This document shows positions 63,986 to 64,000 of a stretch of DNA of 64,000 nt, one piece after another. Position 1 is the first letter of the stretch, and every line of letters starts with the position of its first letter. The notes beneath the pieces are model-generated. The model was given only the letters and a program-made list of their open reading frames with translations. It was not told the DNA's origin and did not search any database. Source of the stretch: Oceanobacillus manasiensis (GTDB taxonomy: Bacteria > Bacillota > Bacilli > Bacillales > Amphibacillaceae); the NCBI RefSeq assembly GCF_000724085.1, contig NZ_CCDL010000001.1:1054001-1118000 (forward strand), written 5' to 3'. Both the position numbers and the translations under genes were made by a program.

Positions 63986-64000
63986 AAGCGGAGGAGCGCT

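Overview
The window looks like a chromosomal segment of a low-GC Gram-positive bacterium of the Bacillaceae, probably a salt-tolerant relative of Oceanobacillus, Virgibacillus or Gracilibacillus. The reasons are strong AGGAGG-type ribosome binding sites with ATG, GTG and TTG starts, sigma-A promoters, cre-like sites, lipobox signals, the Bacillus-type ara, xyl, licH and class II galT genes, and a BCCT osmolyte transporter at the right end. No rRNA, tRNA, transposase, integrase or CRISPR array was seen. The genus is an inference.

Most of the window is a sugar-utilisation region that reads as a hemicellulose and pectin side-chain catalogue. From left to right: the tail of a Gfo/Idh/MocA oxidoreductase and a YjbQ protein; a cluster with a CE7-like esterase, LacI regulator, SDR dehydrogenase and CUT1 sugar ABC importer without an ATPase (1000-7613); an island bounded by two exact copies of a 27-bp sequence (7587-7613 and 20262-20288) that holds a YesM/YesN two-component system, an AfuABC/HptA-like importer, a phosphohexomutase, an orphan UgpB-like protein, a NUDIX protein, a PP2C-like phosphatase and a secreted endonuclease/exonuclease/phosphatase-fold enzyme; then HIT, PadR/DUF1048, pyruvate oxidase and small membrane or lipoprotein genes (20434-25263).

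The right half is xylR/xylAB plus an SGNH esterase (25346-30256); an arabinose regulon (30716-50396) with araDBA, araR, a GH43 enzyme, araN (frameshifted), abfA, araPQ, a YesL-like gene, a second GH51, araM and a DUF6171 gene, and a ChvE/MmsAB monosaccharide importer; a ROK regulator; an MBL hydrolase; an Lrp regulator; an RpiR regulator divergent from licH; a gene fusing an N-terminal HTH to an F1-ATPase beta-subunit-like domain with a ruined P-loop (56094-57137); and galKETM on the minus strand (57198-61893). AraR-type operators recur at six places and tie the arabinose genes together. Several solute-binding-protein genes are followed by a hairpin before the permease or ATPase gene.

The least explained things here are three intergenic tandem arrays (30408-30624, 50515-50840, 62005-62375). 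Their unit sequences differ, but all have a 21-bp period, two turns of B-DNA. Next come the HTH/F1-beta fusion, the 27-bp-bounded putative sugar-phosphate island, and the 7-bp duplication that shifts the frame of araN.
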